Under the pieces are notes generated by a model. It did not search any database. It had not been told where the DNA came from and worked only from the letters and a program-made list of their open reading frames with translations. From Variovorax sp. Root318D1 (GTDB lineage: Bacteria; Pseudomonadota; Gammaproteobacteria; Burkholderiales; Burkholderiaceae_C), in assembly GCF_001424835.1 (NCBI RefSeq), contig NZ_LMCQ01000004.1, positions 83,483 to 147,482 of the forward strand: DNA of 64,000 nucleotides. The letters are read 5' to 3'. The stretch's first letter is position 1; each line of letters opens with the position of its first letter. Made by a program: the position numbers and the translations under genes. Of this stretch, positions 25,768 to 34,714 are shown piece by piece.

Positions 25768-27144
25768 TCAAAGTGCGGCCAGCTCTTCGAGCGTGATCGG
25801 CTTGATGGGAGGGCGGATGCGGTAGTGGCCGACCTCGGCCGGGGAGACACCGCGTTCATATGCGATGACCTCGGTGACCGTGAGGCCGCATAGGCGGCCC
25901 TGGCAGGGGCCCATGCCGCAGCGCGAGAAGGCTTTGGTCTGGCTCGGCCCCGTGCAGCCGAGCGCGACCATCCGGCGCAGCTCGCCGGCCGAGACCTCCT
26001 CGCAGCGGCACGCGATCACGTCGTCGGCCGGCACGCGATGCTGGATCTTGGGGCGGTAGAGCGTATCGAGGAAGGGCCGGATGTGCAGCTGCCGACGCAG
26101 CGCCGATCGCAGCGGCTCGGCCTCGCGGTCTCGCTCGAGTTCCGGCAAGCGCCCCGCGCTGTGCGCCGCGGCCAGTGCAGCGAGCTGTCCTTGCACGGCC
26201 GCCGCTGCACCGCCGGAAATGCCACGCCCGTCGCCGGCGATGAGGAAGCCGTCCAGCGCGAGGCGGCCCCAGGCATCGGTCTGCGGCAGCCAGCACAGCT
26301 GCTGGTCGTCCCACCGGTGCGCGAGCCGCAGCGACGCCGTGATCTGGTTGTTGGGCACCACGCCCTGGTGCAGCAGCACGAGGTCGGTCTGCACGCGGTG
26401 CGACGTACTCCCGATGCGAAAGCGCAGGGCCGTGGCTCGTTCGCCGCCTTCCACCGATAGATCGCATGCGCCGCGATAGAAGGGGATGCCGGTGCCCTTG
26501 ATGCTGCGGATCAGGGCCAGGCCTTTCTTCACATCGCGCCATCCCGCCAGGGCACCACCGATGTGTCGCAAGGCCCGCAGGTAGTCCTTGTGCCGCGTGG
26601 TGTCGACGATGGCGCCGATGCGAACACCGGCCCGCAAGTACTGCCACGCCAGCAGGTACAGCAACGGCCCGCAGCCGGCGAGCACGACCGGCTGCGATGG
26701 CGCCACGCCGGCGCTCTTGAGAAGGATCTGCGCCGCGCCGGCGGTCATCACGCCGGGCAGTGTCCAGCCCGGAATCGGAAATGGCCGCTCCATTGCACCG
26801 GTGCACAGGATGACCTGGCCGGCGGTAATGGACTGGGATCGCCCATCCTTCAAGTAGTGAATGGCTCGATCGCGGGTGATGTTCCAGACCGATGCGCCGC
26901 CCACGTGCCGCGCCGTCGATTGCGTGAAGCGCTCCACCAGCGCCCGGCCTGCGGCGTAGTCGTCGCCGAGCACCTGCAGCCGATCGGCACCGGCGCGCGC
27001 GACGTCGCGGTAGATCTGTCCGCCGGGATGCACCTGCTCGTCGAGCAGCGCGACCGACAGGCCCCGTTCGGCCGCGGTGGCGGCGGCTGCGAGGCCCGCA
27101 GGACCCGCGCCCACCACGGCGACGTCCACCGTTTCAAGCGGCAC
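25768..27144 (-). CDS. HcnB/OoxA-like FAD-NAD(P) oxidoreductase with BFD-type iron-sulfur domain
   Basis: A 458-residue flavoprotein with an N-terminal FAD-binding domain (VDVAVVGAGPAGLAAAATAA), a second dinucleotide fold in the middle and a C-terminal BFD-like [2Fe-2S] domain (CRCEEVSAGELRRM, then CGMGPCQGRLCG). This is the layout of HcnB, OoxA/NoxA and hydroxyproline/proline dehydrogenase alpha subunits. It overlaps the 2Fe-2S gene by 11 bp. With the two genes before it, it likely forms a heterotrimeric membrane-associated dehydrogenase that oxidises a secondary amine or amino acid and passes electrons to the respiratory chain. Confidence 0.88.
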   Translation of the reverse strand: MPLETVDVAVVGAGPAGLAAAATAAERGLSVALLDEQVHPGGQIYRDVARAGADRLQVLGDDYAAGRALVERFTQSTARHVGGASVWNITRDRAIHYLKDGRSQSITAGQVILCTGAMERPFPIPGWTLPGVMTAGAAQILLKSAGVAPSQPVVLAGCGPLLYLLAWQYLRAGVRIGAIVDTTRHKDYLRALRHIGGALAGWRDVKKGLALIRSIKGTGIPFYRGACDLSVEGGERATALRFRIGSTSHRVQTDLVLLHQGVVPNNQITASLRLAHRWDDQQLCWLPQTDAWGRLALDGFLIAGDGRGISGGAAAAVQGQLAALAAAHSAGRLPELERDREAEPLRSALRRQLHIRPFLDTLYRPKIQHRVPADDVIACRCEEVSAGELRRMVALGCTGPSQTKAFSRCGMGPCQGRLCGLTVTEVIAYERGVSPAEVGHYRIRPPIKPITLEELAAL

Positions 27145-27442
27145 GGCGTGCGCCTTCCTGCGAGCGGATCTTCATGCCTGGCTGCACTGTCACGAGGCAG
27201 GCTTGACGATTGGAAATGCCGTCGATCTCCAGCAGGCATTCGAAGCAAACGCCCATCATGCAGTAGGGCGCACGCGGCGCACCCGACACGGGCGTGGAGC
27301 GAAAGCGCGACACCTCGGTCGCCAACAAGGCGGCAGCCACCGAGCGCTGGCCCAGCACCGGAAGGCGGCGGCCGTCGAACTCGACTTCGATGTGGGGCTC
27401 GGTGGTGGCCGAGATCGGGCGAAAGAGCGGTTCAGTGGGCAT
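27134..27442 (-). CDS. HcnA-like [2Fe-2S] small subunit
   Basis: A 102-residue ferredoxin-like subunit of the HcnA type. The cluster cysteines appear as YCMMGVCFECLLEIDG with a fourth in SNRQACLV. The size equals HcnA (about 104). The start at 27442 is preferred because it overlaps the DAO-type gene by 11 bp, as in multi-subunit operons. It would carry electrons between the two flavoproteins encoded on either side. Confidence 0.87.
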   Translation of the reverse strand: MPTEPLFRPISATTEPHIEVEFDGRRLPVLGQRSVAAALLATEVSRFRSTPVSGAPRAPYCMMGVCFECLLEIDGISNRQACLVTVQPGMKIRSQEGARRAA

Positions 27443-28574
27443 GGTGGTGGTCCAGGGCTTGTGCCCCAGGGTCGGCGGCGGGAAAGCGGTCGCCCGTGAA
27501 GGCGTCAAGCTCCTCGGGCGCGGCTGAGCCGTCGATCCACGGCGCGATGCGAAAGGCGTGGGCTGCGGCCAGCGTCACGCCGCTGTGGCACGTGACGACG
27601 TAGGCCCCAGGGCACGACTTCGATTCCTGGTAGATCGGATAGCCATCGGGCGTCATCACCCGCAACGCGCCCCACACCCGAACCACGTTGAGCTGGCCGA
27701 TCACGGGAAAACTGGCGATGGCGCGGCGCGAGAGCTCGGCGAGCGTGCTGTTCGTTGTGCTGTCGTCAAAGCCCGCATCTTCCATCGACTCACCGATCTG
27801 GATGCCGCCCTCGCAGGTCTGGCGGATATGGCCCGTGGGATGGTCGAGGATCTTTTCGCATCGCTCGGTGATGAGCAATTGCCCGCGGTTCGGTCGCACC
27901 GGCGCATGCAGGCCCACTTGCCCGGCCAGGCGTGCATTGCCCAACCCCGCGGCCAGCACCAGCTTGGGCGCGCGAAACTGCTGGCCGCCGCTGTGCGCCG
28001 TGAACAGGCCGTCTGCATGCGTGATGCGCTGCACCCCGTGCCCCGTCTTGAGCACCATGCCTTGCCGGGAGCACGCGGTGTGCAAGGCGCGCAGCAGCTT
28101 GAGTGGATTGACGTGGCCGTCCATCGGCGAGTAGCTGGCGCCGAGCACCGTCGGTCCGATGTGGGGCAATCGCTGCAGCAGGGCCGCGCGGTCCAGCATC
28201 TCGTACGGATAGTCGCCGCCCACCTCATCGCGCACGGCGGCAAGCCGTTCGGCGCGCGCCTCGAGCTCTGCCTCGGAAAAGCACAGGTTGAATGCGCCCG
28301 CCTGCCTGACCTGGACGTCGATGCCGGTTTCGCGCTGAAGGCGCGCCGCCAGAGCGGGCCATTGGCGGGCGGATTCCCGGGTCCAGCGGGCATATTGCGG
28401 AAAGCCGCGGCCTTTGCCGTGGACCCAGATCAGGCCGAAGTTCCCGCGCGAAGCGCGGAACGCGTCGTCGCCTTCATCCAGGACCGTGATCTTCTTGCCG
28501 GACTGGCCCAGCCCATAGGCCACTGCGGTGCCGACCAAGCCGCCGCCGACCACGATCACATCGCTCGCGAGCAT
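27432..28574 (-). CDS. HcnC/OoxB-like FAD-dependent amine oxidoreductase
   Basis: A 380-residue DAO-family flavoprotein with DVIVVGGGLVGTAVAYGLGQ at the N terminus and the C-terminal GVTLAAAHAFRIAPWIDG. It corresponds to the catalytic subunit of D-amino acid/opine/glycine-type dehydrogenases (HcnC, OoxB, LhpB). It lies 5 bp after a second DAO-family gene and overlaps the HcnA-like gene. The operon order (HcnC-like, HcnA-like, HcnB-like) differs from hcnABC and is closer to oxidase sets of hydroxyproline and opine use. Confidence 0.88.
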   Translation of the reverse strand: MLASDVIVVGGGLVGTAVAYGLGQSGKKITVLDEGDDAFRASRGNFGLIWVHGKGRGFPQYARWTRESARQWPALAARLQRETGIDVQVRQAGAFNLCFSEAELEARAERLAAVRDEVGGDYPYEMLDRAALLQRLPHIGPTVLGASYSPMDGHVNPLKLLRALHTACSRQGMVLKTGHGVQRITHADGLFTAHSGGQQFRAPKLVLAAGLGNARLAGQVGLHAPVRPNRGQLLITERCEKILDHPTGHIRQTCEGGIQIGESMEDAGFDDSTTNSTLAELSRRAIASFPVIGQLNVVRVWGALRVMTPDGYPIYQESKSCPGAYVVTCHSGVTLAAAHAFRIAPWIDGSAAPEELDAFTGDRFPAADPGAQALDHHHAH

Positions 28575-28579
28575 CGATG

Positions 28580-29905
28580 CTAGAACTCAGCAACCTTGCC
28601 CCATGCCGAGCCACTGAACCGCGCCGGCCGGTACGGGACGGGGTCCACGATCGGTTCGGCGCCGCTGGCAAGGTCCGCGATCAGGTGGCCGGCGCCGGGT
28701 CCGATGCCAAAGCCGTGGCCGGAAAAGCCCGCGGCCAAAATGAATCCGGGCAGCCCCGGCACTTCGCCGATGCCTGGAACACCGTCTGGCGTGCTGTCGA
28801 TATAGCCAGCCCAGGCATGTGTGATCTTTGCGTCCCGAAGTTGGGGCAGCAGTTCGACCGCGCGGCGATGGGTCTCCTTGATGCTCACGGAATCGGGCTT
28901 CGGATCGAGGATGCGCACGCGTTCCATGGGCGTTGGCGCATCGAGCCGCCACCGCGCCAGCGTTTCATGGCCACTCCGAATGGCTTCCAGGCCGCCCGGA
29001 CGAAGGTTGCGCCAGCGCTTGGCGAACATGGGCACGAACTGCGGAGCAAAGCGCACGAACTGACCTGTCGGATCCACCCGCGCGCGGCCGCTGATGGCCA
29101 GTGCATAGCGTCCGTCGTTGCGGCGCGTGGCGGACACGCCCGCGCTCACCACGGCATCCGGCAAGCGATGTGCCACCGGGGACACGCTCAGGATGGATTG
29201 ACGGATCGACGCCTGCGGAAAGCGGATGCCCAGCTGCCGGCAGAACGACGACGCCCAGGCGCCACCGGCCATCACAACCGTCTTGGTCTTGATGACGCCG
29301 GCTTCCGTGATGACGCCGCTGACGCGTCCGGCTTCGGTCTCGATGCCGCGGGCGGCGCAATTCTGGTGGACGCTGCCCCCGAGCTTGATGAGCGCAGCGG
29401 CCACGGCCGGTGCGGCCTTGCCGGGATCGGCGGTGCCGTCGCTGGGCGAGAAGACGCCGCCCTTCCAGGCGCGGCCGGTTGCCTGTCCGCGCTCGGCGGC
29501 CTCGCGGCTGCTCAGCATGTGCGTCGTCACGCCGGCGGTCTTCGCAAAATCGCGCCAGCTGGCCCAGCGGGAAATCTCGGCCTCGTCATTGCTGAGATAC
29601 AGCAGCCCGCAGCGATGAAAGCCTGTGTCCTCACCGCTCTCGGCGGCAAATTGTTCCCACAGGTCGAGGCTCTTGCTCGCCAATGGCAGTTCGCGGGCGT
29701 CGCGGTTCTGCTGCCGGCACCAGCCCCAGTTGCGGCTCGATTGCTCGGCGCCGATGGTGCCCTTTTCCACCAGGGCGACCGAAATGCCGCGCTTGGCCAG
29801 GTAGTAGGCGGTGAAGACGCCGATGATGCCGCCGCCGATCACGACGACGTCCGCCGAGGCCGGCAGCGTGGGCGAAGTTTGGATGTGGCGAAGCGGAGGC
29901 GACAT
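28580..29905 (-). CDS. FAD-dependent oxidoreductase (DAO family)
   Basis: A 441-residue DAO-family flavoprotein with ADVVVIGGGIIGVFTAYYLA near residues 18-37 and the GFGIGPGAGHLIADLASG C-terminal FAD motif. Such proteins include gamma-glutamylputrescine oxidase (PuuB) and sarcosine/glycine oxidases. The length and the covalent-flavin-like segment EQSSRNWGWCRQQ resemble the polyamine/amine branch. Together with the ALDH encoded upstream it could oxidise an amine to an aldehyde and then an acid. Specific substrate unknown. Confidence 0.87.
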   Translation of the reverse strand: MSPPLRHIQTSPTLPASADVVVIGGGIIGVFTAYYLAKRGISVALVEKGTIGAEQSSRNWGWCRQQNRDARELPLASKSLDLWEQFAAESGEDTGFHRCGLLYLSNDEAEISRWASWRDFAKTAGVTTHMLSSREAAERGQATGRAWKGGVFSPSDGTADPGKAAPAVAAALIKLGGSVHQNCAARGIETEAGRVSGVITEAGVIKTKTVVMAGGAWASSFCRQLGIRFPQASIRQSILSVSPVAHRLPDAVVSAGVSATRRNDGRYALAISGRARVDPTGQFVRFAPQFVPMFAKRWRNLRPGGLEAIRSGHETLARWRLDAPTPMERVRILDPKPDSVSIKETHRRAVELLPQLRDAKITHAWAGYIDSTPDGVPGIGEVPGLPGFILAAGFSGHGFGIGPGAGHLIADLASGAEPIVDPVPYRPARFSGSAWGKVAEF

Positions 29906-29925
29906 GATGAATCTCGCTCACCCGC

Positions 29926-30645
29926 TCAGGCCGGGACGGTTTGGCACACGTAGAACTTCGCCACGCGATCGCTGCTTTCCCATCCGATCGGCGCGCCCTG
30001 AGGCACGAAAAGCGAATCTCCCGTGCCCACAGACAGCACGCTGCCGTCAGGTGCTGCGAAGCGCACGCTGCCCGCCACGAGATGCATGAACTCGTTCATG
30101 CGATGCGCGCGAACGATCCGGTGGTAGGGGGTCGAGTCCCAGGCGCCCGCAAGGTACTGCGCGGCGTCATCGGTGAAGACCTTGTCGCTGCGGCACTCCG
30201 GCACGGGGCCCAGCAGCACTTCGGCGGGCAGCGTGCCGGTGGGCGTGAAGTTGGCGTCGGTGTGCAGGGGGAAGACGCCGCGCTTCGTCGGCTTGTCGCA
30301 GGCGGCCGCGCAAAACACGAAGCGCACGCGGGATCCGGCTTCGATACGAAGCGAGGTGCCGCATCCGATGACGGCACCCGCTTCGGGACCGACCACCAGC
30401 GGGGCTGAGCCTTCTGCCGTCAGGGTCAGCTCGCCCTCGACCACGACGATGGTTTCGATGTGGGGATAGCTTTCGACGTCGAGTTCGCCGATGAAGCTGG
30501 TGCGGCCGGCGCTCATCTCGCCCGGTCCTTCCCACGCGATCTCGCGATGCCGCGCAAAGGGGTCGTCCTTGCCGAACGGCGCCCTGCGGAAAGCGGTTGA
30601 AACAGGCGCGCCATCGGCGCGATGCAGTACTAGGGCCACGGTCAT
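29926..30645 (-). CDS. Two-cupin protein
   Basis: A 239-residue protein with two cupin barrels: residues about 40-105 (YPHIETIVVVEGELTLTAEG) and about 160-230 (AHRMNEFMHLVAGSVRFAAP). The metal ligands of classical cupins are only partly kept (HIE and H-N-E). Proteins of this kind accompany amine/polyamine and ureide catabolic genes as isomerases, dioxygenases or sensors. It lies 42 bp after the ALDH gene and 20 bp before the DAO gene. Function uncertain. Confidence 0.75.
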   Translation of the reverse strand: MTVALVLHRADGAPVSTAFRRAPFGKDDPFARHREIAWEGPGEMSAGRTSFIGELDVESYPHIETIVVVEGELTLTAEGSAPLVVGPEAGAVIGCGTSLRIEAGSRVRFVFCAAACDKPTKRGVFPLHTDANFTPTGTLPAEVLLGPVPECRSDKVFTDDAAQYLAGAWDSTPYHRIVRAHRMNEFMHLVAGSVRFAAPDGSVLSVGTGDSLFVPQGAPIGWESSDRVAKFYVCQTVPA

Positions 30646-30687
30646 GATTGCTCCTGCGCGATGCGCGATGTCTTCACTGAAAGTCTG

Positions 30688-32169
30688 TCAGTTGCTGCTG
30701 GGTGCCGAGGCATCCTGGAAGCCAAGAATGGCCTTCGTTTCCAGGTACTCCTCGAAACCTTCGATGCCGTACTCGCGGCCGTTGCCCGAGCGCTTGTAGC
30801 CACCGAACGGGGCGTCGGGGTTCCACGCCGGGTAGTTGATGTGCACCTGCCCGGAGCGGATACGCGCCGCCACGGCACGCGCCGCGGCCAGGTCCTGGCC
30901 TTGCACATGGGCACCCAGGCCATAGACGGTGTCGTTGGCGATCTCCACCGCCTCGTCCACGCTGTCGTAGGGAATGATCGCGAGCACCGGGCCGAAGATC
31001 TCCTCCTGCGCGATCTGCATCTGGGAGTGCACTGCGGAGAAGATGGTCGGGCGGCAGTAGAAGCCGCGGTCCAGACCCTCGGGACGTCCCAGGCCGCCGC
31101 ACAGCAGCTGCGCACCTTCGGCCATGCCGATGCCGATCATTTCCTGCACCCGGTTGAACTGCGCGCGGTTGGCCACTGGCCCATGCGTGGTCTGCTGCGA
31201 GCGCGGATCGCCCACGACAAAGGCCGATGCCGCTTCGAGCGCGAGCCGTTCCACCTCCGGCAGGCGCGCGCGGGGCACGATCATGCGTGTCGGTGCGCTG
31301 CAGGACTGGCCGACGTTGCGGAAGGCGGCCGCCACGCCCTTGGGGACGGCCACAGAGAGGTCCGCGTCCGGCAGGATCACATTGGGCGATTTGCCGCCGA
31401 GTTCCTGGGCCACGCGCTTGACCGTCGGGGCCGCTGCTTGCGCCACCAGGACGCCGGCGCGGGTCGAGCCGGTGAACGAGATCATGTCCACGTCGGGATG
31501 CTCGGCCAAGGCGGCGCCGACCTCCGTCCCGCTGCCGTTCACCAGGTTGAACACACCCGGCGGAAGGCCCGCGTCGTGCACCACCTCGGCAAAGAGCAGG
31601 GCGCTCAGGGGCGACAGCTCGCTGGGCTTCAGGACGACCGTGCAGCCCGCGGCCAGGGCGGCGCCGACCTTGGCTGTGATCTGGTAGAGCGGCCAGTTCC
31701 ACGGGGTGATCAGGCCGCACACGCCGATGGCCTCGCGCACGAGGGCCATGTCACCGCGATGGGTGACGAAGGGGTAAGTGCGCGCGTTGTCGCGGGCCAC
31801 GCGGATGTGCTCCGCCGCGGACGGCACCTGCGTGAGGCGCGCGAAGCCGATGGCCGCGCCCATCTCCAGCGAGATGGCCTGCGCGAAAAGTTCGGCGCGC
31901 TCCAGGATCAGGGCGTGGATGCGATCGAGCAGCAAGGCCCGGCTCGGGGCGGAGCTCACGGACCAGGTGGCGAAGGCGCGCCGTGCGGCCACCACGGCCT
32001 CCGCGACATCTCTGGCGCTGCCCAGTGCGATCTCGGCGACCGGCTCTTCCGTCGAAGGGTCGATGACGGCGCTGCGCGCTGGCGTTTCGGGCAGGACCCA
32101 TTCGCCGTCGACGAAGATGCGGTCCAGATGGCCAGCGCGCCTGAGGCGCTCGACGATGGAGGAGTTCAT
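30688..32169 (-). CDS. NAD(P)-dependent aldehyde dehydrogenase
   Basis: A 493-residue ALDH-superfamily enzyme. Signature features: GLITPWNWPLYQITAKV, FTGSTRAGVLV, the catalytic glutamate in QELGGKSPNVI, and the nucleophile in RNVGQSCSAPTR. C-terminal helices include KRSGNGREYGIEGFEEYLET. It oxidises an aldehyde formed by the operon's amine oxidases. It is the first gene of the seven-gene leftward operon; its promoter must lie in the 32170-32533 gap, where a perfect palindrome is found. Confidence 0.92.
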   Translation of the reverse strand: MNSSIVERLRRAGHLDRIFVDGEWVLPETPARSAVIDPSTEEPVAEIALGSARDVAEAVVAARRAFATWSVSSAPSRALLLDRIHALILERAELFAQAISLEMGAAIGFARLTQVPSAAEHIRVARDNARTYPFVTHRGDMALVREAIGVCGLITPWNWPLYQITAKVGAALAAGCTVVLKPSELSPLSALLFAEVVHDAGLPPGVFNLVNGSGTEVGAALAEHPDVDMISFTGSTRAGVLVAQAAAPTVKRVAQELGGKSPNVILPDADLSVAVPKGVAAAFRNVGQSCSAPTRMIVPRARLPEVERLALEAASAFVVGDPRSQQTTHGPVANRAQFNRVQEMIGIGMAEGAQLLCGGLGRPEGLDRGFYCRPTIFSAVHSQMQIAQEEIFGPVLAIIPYDSVDEAVEIANDTVYGLGAHVQGQDLAAARAVAARIRSGQVHINYPAWNPDAPFGGYKRSGNGREYGIEGFEEYLETKAILGFQDASAPSSN

Positions 32170-32533
32170 GGAGTGGGCCTTTTCGAAACGAGGTCAGGGC
32201 TGTTCATCGGCGTCCATGAAGCGTGGCTACGGATGTTGGGCAATGCGGCGGGGTACGACATGAAGGGGCTGAGGTCGGGCCTTTGGATGCCTAAAAGTTT
32301 AGGCTGCGGTGCCCTCGCGCCGATGCTGCAATGAGGGTCTTGCACAAAGCAGGCTGCGGTTGTGCGAGTCGCTATAAGCAGATCCTGCCGTCGCGCATTC
32401 GTCAGGGGCCTTCGCATCGGACGCACTCGACCGGTTGCGGCGCACCGGCGGCGTTGACGCCATCATCGGCCGAGGCATAGCATCTGCCTGCGCGGCACTC
32501 TTCAATGCGCCCCGGCCGTGCGGAGGGATTGTC
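32170..32533. promoter_or_regulatory. Divergent intergenic region of the ALDH operon and methyltransferase gene
   Basis: A 364-bp gap without a gene. It includes the 16-bp palindrome at 32289-32304 and an A/T-rich patch around it, which suits the ALDH promoter. The right part, to 32520, holds nothing I can recognise; the ribosome site CGGAGGGA at 32521-32528 serves the methyltransferase ATG at 32534. Confidence 0.5.
32289..32304. promoter_or_regulatory. Operator candidate GCCTAAA-AG-TTTAGGC
   Basis: A perfect 7-bp inverted repeat with a 2-bp spacer, about 120-135 bp upstream of the ALDH start. It is the clearest operator-like feature of the operon's control region. No regulator gene adjoins it; the MarR protein encoded at 23310-23876 is one candidate, but the same sequence was not found in its own control region. 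Confidence 0.5.
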
Positions 32534-33346
32534 ATGAGCACCATGTCTTCGACCTTCGTCGCCAGCGACGGCGATGGCTATGAACGGCTGATGGGCCGCT
32601 GGAGCCGCCTCCTCGCACTGCCCTTTCTCGACTTCACCGGTACCGCGGACGGCGACCGCATCCTCGACGTCGGATGCGGCACCGGCCACCTGGCCTTTGC
32701 CGTGGCGCGACGCACCGGCGCCGGAGAAGTGCGGGGCGTGGACGTCGCGCAGCCCTACATCGAACATGCCAGGCGCCACAACGAGGATGCGCGCATCTCC
32801 TTCGAGGTGGCCGACGCCTGCGCGCTGCCGTACCCGGCGCAGAGCTTCGATCGCGTGCTCTCGCTGCTGGTGCTGCACTTCGTTCCGGAGCCGGGCAAGG
32901 CCATTGCCGAGATGCGCCGCGTCGCCAAGCCCGGCGCCGTGGTCGCTGCCGCGGTGTGGGACGTGAGGGGCGGCTGCGTCGCCAACCGCATGTTCTTCGA
33001 CACCGCGGCCATGCTCGACCCCGAGGCCGGTGCGCGACGGGCCCGCAACTACACGCGGCCCATGACGCGGCCCGGCGAACTGGGCAAGGCGTGGCGCGAG
33101 GCCGGATTCAAGGGCGTGGAAGAAACGACGGTCGCGATCCGGATGGAGTTCGCCTCGTTCGCGGACTACTGGGGTCCCTACGAGGGCAAGGAGGGTCCTG
33201 GCGCGGAATACGTCGCCACGCTGGATGCGGACGCGCGCTCGCGGCTGCGTGAGGCTGTGCAGGCGGCTTACCTCGACGGCGAGGCCGATGGTGCGCGCTC
33301 ATATGTGGCAATGGCCTGGGCCGTGAAGGGCAAGGCGCCGGCGTAG
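32534..33346 (+). CDS. Class I SAM-dependent methyltransferase
   Basis: A 270-residue methyltransferase. Motif I is clear (RILDVGCGTGHLAF, near residue 38), followed by an acidic strand end (RGVDVAQPYIE) and the motif IV-like region FDRVLSLLVLHFVPEP. The ATG at 32534 has a good ribosome site (GGAGGGA) about 6 nt upstream. It resembles UbiE/phospholipid N-methyltransferase-type small-molecule enzymes; substrate unknown. It begins a short rightward set of accessory genes. Confidence 0.87.
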   Translation: MSTMSSTFVASDGDGYERLMGRWSRLLALPFLDFTGTADGDRILDVGCGTGHLAFAVARRTGAGEVRGVDVAQPYIEHARRHNEDARISFEVADACALPYPAQSFDRVLSLLVLHFVPEPGKAIAEMRRVAKPGAVVAAAVWDVRGGCVANRMFFDTAAMLDPEAGARRARNYTRPMTRPGELGKAWREAGFKGVEETTVAIRMEFASFADYWGPYEGKEGPGAEYVATLDADARSRLREAVQAAYLDGEADGARSYVAMAWAVKGKAPA

Positions 33347-33379
33347 TCGACCGCGGCCCGCTTCAAGCTTCTATTTCAA

Positions 33380-33943
33380 ATGAACTCAGCGATGCAGCTC
33401 GTCTGGCCGTCGAGGGAGTATCTCCCCAGCTATGTCTCGGCGCTCGAACGTGGATGGTCGCCCGACAATCTTCGGCCTGAGGCCGCGCAGGAAGAGCTTG
33501 CGGCAATCCGGGCCGACGCTGCCGGCTTTCTCGATGGCTTGGTGGACCGGGAAGCGAAAGGCGCTCCGGTCGCGCTTCCCGATGGCACCACCGTCCCCCG
33601 ACTTCCGGGATACCGTCGCTGGATGTGGGACGGGGAATTCTGCGGCAGCATCGGCCTTCGCTGGCAGCCGGGTACAAATCGCTTGCCCGATTATTGCTTG
33701 GGCCACATCGGGTACGGCATCGTTCCATGGAAGAGCGGGCGAGGCTATGCGACACAGGCATTGGGCTCGCTGCTCTTGGATGCCGCTAACGAGGGCCTGA
33801 CCTATGTGGAAATCACGACCAGTCCGGACAACTTCGCGTCGCAAAAGGTTATACGAGCGAACGGCGGAGTCCTGGTCGAGGAATTCAACAAGCGACCCGA
33901 ATTGGGTGGTTCACCCGAGTTGAGATTCCGAGTCGAGATTTGA
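33380..33943 (+). CDS. GNAT-family N-acetyltransferase
   Basis: A 187-residue acetyltransferase. The acetyl-CoA binding segment is seen in GIVPWKSGRGYATQALGSLL and the C-terminal strand in VEITTSPDNFASQKVIRANG. It starts with a long region before the core (residues 1-95) with RLPGYRRWMWDGEFCGSIGL, typical of predicted acetyltransferases acting on small molecules. It lies 33 bp after the methyltransferase. Substrate unknown. Confidence 0.85.
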   Translation: MNSAMQLVWPSREYLPSYVSALERGWSPDNLRPEAAQEELAAIRADAAGFLDGLVDREAKGAPVALPDGTTVPRLPGYRRWMWDGEFCGSIGLRWQPGTNRLPDYCLGHIGYGIVPWKSGRGYATQALGSLLLDAANEGLTYVEITTSPDNFASQKVIRANGGVLVEEFNKRPELGGSPELRFRVEI

Positions 33944-34012
33944 GCGAAGCGCCCTTCGCTTGCACGGCAGAATGAGGACCAACCCCCACTCATTGCCCTG
34001 GCCATCTCCCGA

Positions 34013-34441
34013 ATGGACAACATCGCCATCACCGCCGCCACGCCCGAAGAACTCCGCTCCGGTGAGCTCGGCCACAAGCTGCGCCACTATAACTACGGCT
34101 TCGTCGGCGAGTATCCCGAGCAGCAGTACATTCGGCTCAACGCGAGGGACGGAAACGGCCGGTTGCTCGGCGGGCTGCGAAGCTTCGTGTTTCTCTACTG
34201 GCTCAACATCGAAGTACTCTTTGTCGAAGCCGACGTGCGCGGCTCGGGCCTGGGCAGCCGCCTGCTGGCCGAGGCCGAGCGGCAGGCCATCGAGTTGGGT
34301 GCGACCAATGCGAAGCTTGACACCTTCGAATGGCAGGCGCCCGCGTTCCACCAGAAGCACGGCTACGAGGAGTACGCGCGCATCGACGACTATGCGCCCG
34401 GCTTCTACCTGGCGTCCATGAAGAAATCTTTGGCGCGCTGA
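34013..34441 (+). CDS. GNAT-family N-acetyltransferase
   Basis: A 142-residue GNAT protein with the CoA-pyrophosphate loop VRGSGLGSRLLAEAERQAIE (near residues 80-99) and the C-terminal WQAPAFHQKHGYEE. It resembles the small stress/antibiotic-resistance type acetyltransferases. It is 69 bp after the preceding GNAT gene, in the same direction, and is followed by a 273-bp gap with a hairpin. Function not deducible. Confidence 0.85.
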   Translation: MDNIAITAATPEELRSGELGHKLRHYNYGFVGEYPEQQYIRLNARDGNGRLLGGLRSFVFLYWLNIEVLFVEADVRGSGLGSRLLAEAERQAIELGATNAKLDTFEWQAPAFHQKHGYEEYARIDDYAPGFYLASMKKSLAR

Positions 34442-34596
34442 GGCAGCCTCATCAGGTTTGCTTCGACAACAGGCGTTTTAGGCGCATCTTCAGAAAGCCA
34501 AAATACTTCGGGCTTTCGCGTGAGAATATTTCTTTTCCGTCAAGCATGTACGCCCTCGCGGGATGCTCGGCCGCGTTGTGAGTCTGTCGGGCTCAA

Positions 34597-34613
34597 GCTC
34601 GGATTGACCGAGC
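34597..34613. repeat. Short hairpin between converging genes
   Basis: GCTCGG-ATTGA-CCGAGC, a 6-bp stem with a 5-nt loop, in the 273-bp gap between the GNAT gene (rightward) and the Liv-type receptor gene (leftward). It could be a weak bidirectional terminator; no T-run follows. The rest of the gap has an open, codon-like look on the plus strand near 34618-34720 but no start, ribosome site or recognisable domain, so it may be a gene remnant. Confidence 0.3.
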
Positions 34614-34714
34614 CGCAACTGCACGAACGGATTCATCGACCGCCAGGCAATGCAGCGCGTACTGCAGCGCATCAACGCCAGAACCGTAGAACCCGCCCAT
34701 GAACGCCGCATCGC

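Noticed and set aside
25768..28574. The three subunits as a hydrogen cyanide synthase (hcnABC), with the CIO nearby as self-protection
   Set aside because: The gene order is C-A-B, and the racemase, second DAO, cupin and ALDH genes point to amino acid or amine use. Proximity to cioAB (about 3.5 kb) is probably coincidental since separate divergent and convergent genes lie in between.
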